From positions 1 through 6,205 of the forward strand of contig JACVCQ010000159.1 in the NCBI GenBank assembly GCA_016741945.1: a DNA stretch of 6,205 nucleotides. The letters are read 5' to 3'. The notes under the pieces were generated by a model. The model saw nothing but the letters and a program-made list of their open reading frames with translations, ran no database searches and was not told the origin of the DNA. How positions within the stretch are numbered: the first letter of the stretch is position 1; every line of letters begins with the position of its first letter. The position numbers and the translations under genes were made by a program. This stretch comes from Chitinophagaceae bacterium (lineage in GTDB: Bacteria; Bacteroidota; Bacteroidia; Chitinophagales; Chitinophagaceae). This document shows, piece after piece, positions 5,738 to 6,205 of this stretch.

Positions 5738-6205
5738 AACAATTCGCAAAGAATAGTGCTATTACCGGTGCAGCATTCTTAATGGCTACATCAGCCATTG
5801 GTCCAGGGTTTTTAACACAAACCACAGTATTCACACAGGCATTATTAGCCAGTTTTGGTTTTGTAATTCTGATCTCGGTAGTACTTGATATCATTGCGCA
5901 ACTGAATATCTGGCGCATATTAGCGGTAACCGGAAAAAGAGCACAGGATATTGCCAATGAAGTAGTACCGGGCTTAGGATATCTTTTATCACTGCTTATC
6001 GTATTAGGAGGTTTGGCTTTTAATATTGGCAATATTGGTGGTTGTGGTTTGGGATTGAATGTGCTGACGGGGTTACCCAATATCACCGGTGCACTTATCA
6101 GCTGTGGTATTGCTTTATTCATTTTCTGGATGAAAGAATTCAGTAGTCTGATGGATGCTTTTACCAAACTATTGGGCATATTAATGATCATCCTCACATT
6201 ATATG
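5734..6205 (+). CDS. NRAMP-superfamily transporter (YcsG-like), 5' part only
   Basis: Open from TTG 5734 to the window edge: 157 codons of a protein expected to be about 400 residues. TTG overlaps the pxpA stop as TTGA. The next in-frame ATG is codon 17 (5782), inside the first membrane helix, so it is a poor start. Membrane segments lie at about 9-32, 36-57, 80-104, 117-133 and from about 143 onward. Residues 11-29 align without gaps to the NRAMP TM1 signature (G-P-x-F-L-x-A-x-x-Y-I-D-P-G-N), but read A-I-G-P-G-F at 21-26: the metal-binding Asp is Gly23 and the Asn is Phe26, while Pro24-Gly25 are kept. B. subtilis YcsG, encoded beside the PxpA homologue YcsF, is a comparable NRAMP-related protein. 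The linkage and tight overlap suggest import or export of 5-oxoproline or a related acid rather than of metal; that is inference. The TM6 motif lies outside the window. Confidence 0.85.
   Translation, partial: MKQFAKNSAITGAAFLMATSAIGPGFLTQTTVFTQALLASFGFVILISVVLDIIAQLNIWRILAVTGKRAQDIANEVVPGLGYLLSLLIVLGGLAFNIGNIGGCGLGLNVLTGLPNITGALISCGIALFIFWMKEFSSLMDAFTKLLGILMIILTLY

Noticed and set aside
5727..6197. Minus-strand 156-codon ORF
   Set aside because: It is the reverse of the NRAMP-like gene, whose plus-strand frame shows a conserved TM1 signature and membrane helices.

Overview
The window looks like a chromosomal segment of a Bacteroidota bacterium, most likely near Chitinophagaceae. The signs are moderate-to-low GC, exported proteins whose predicted signal peptides end in Ala followed by Gln (LLA|Q, AEA|Q, SYA|Q), starts with no clear Shine-Dalgarno sequence, and intergenic arrays with a 7-base period. 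The taxonomic call is an inference from these traits, not from a marker gene.

Left part (1-1653, minus strand): a GC-rich hairpin and a short heptad array (18-121) lie downstream of an exported, probably outer-membrane beta-barrel protein of unknown function (127-975). Upstream of that gene, on the same strand, is a very Ala-rich exported low-complexity protein (1048-1653). An AT-rich, A-tract-filled spacer (1654-1906) separates this pair from the plus-strand genes.

Middle part (1907-3158, plus strand): a small exported NTF2/SnoaL-like protein is followed 49 bases later by a multi-pass membrane protein that distantly resembles CPBP (CAAX protease/bacteriocin-processing) proteins, with a degenerate active-site motif.

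Right part (3220-6205, plus strand): a 5-oxoprolinase cluster pxpB-pxpC-pxpA, followed by the first 157 codons of an NRAMP-superfamily transporter. PxpABC converts 5-oxoproline (pyroglutamate), a damage product of glutamine and glutamate and a peptide-derived nutrient, to glutamate with ATP. pxpB and pxpC overlap by ATGA. pxpA and the transporter overlap by TTGA. Between pxpC and pxpA the operon is split by a palindromic heptad-repeat element of about 110 bases. The transporter has Gly and Phe where true NRAMP metal transporters have the Asp and Asn of the TM1 DPGN motif. Given its position, it is more plausibly an organic-substrate (for example 5-oxoproline) carrier than a metal transporter; this is inference. 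A comparable set (ycsF, ycsG, kipI, kipA) is known in Bacillus subtilis.

The most notable items are the palindromic heptad element inside the pxp operon, a second possible heptad array beside another stop codon, the NRAMP-like protein without its metal ligands, and the Ala-rich exported protein. I found no RNA genes, CRISPR array, insertion sequence or phage genes. The only gene-free stretch approaching 300 bases is 1654-1906.
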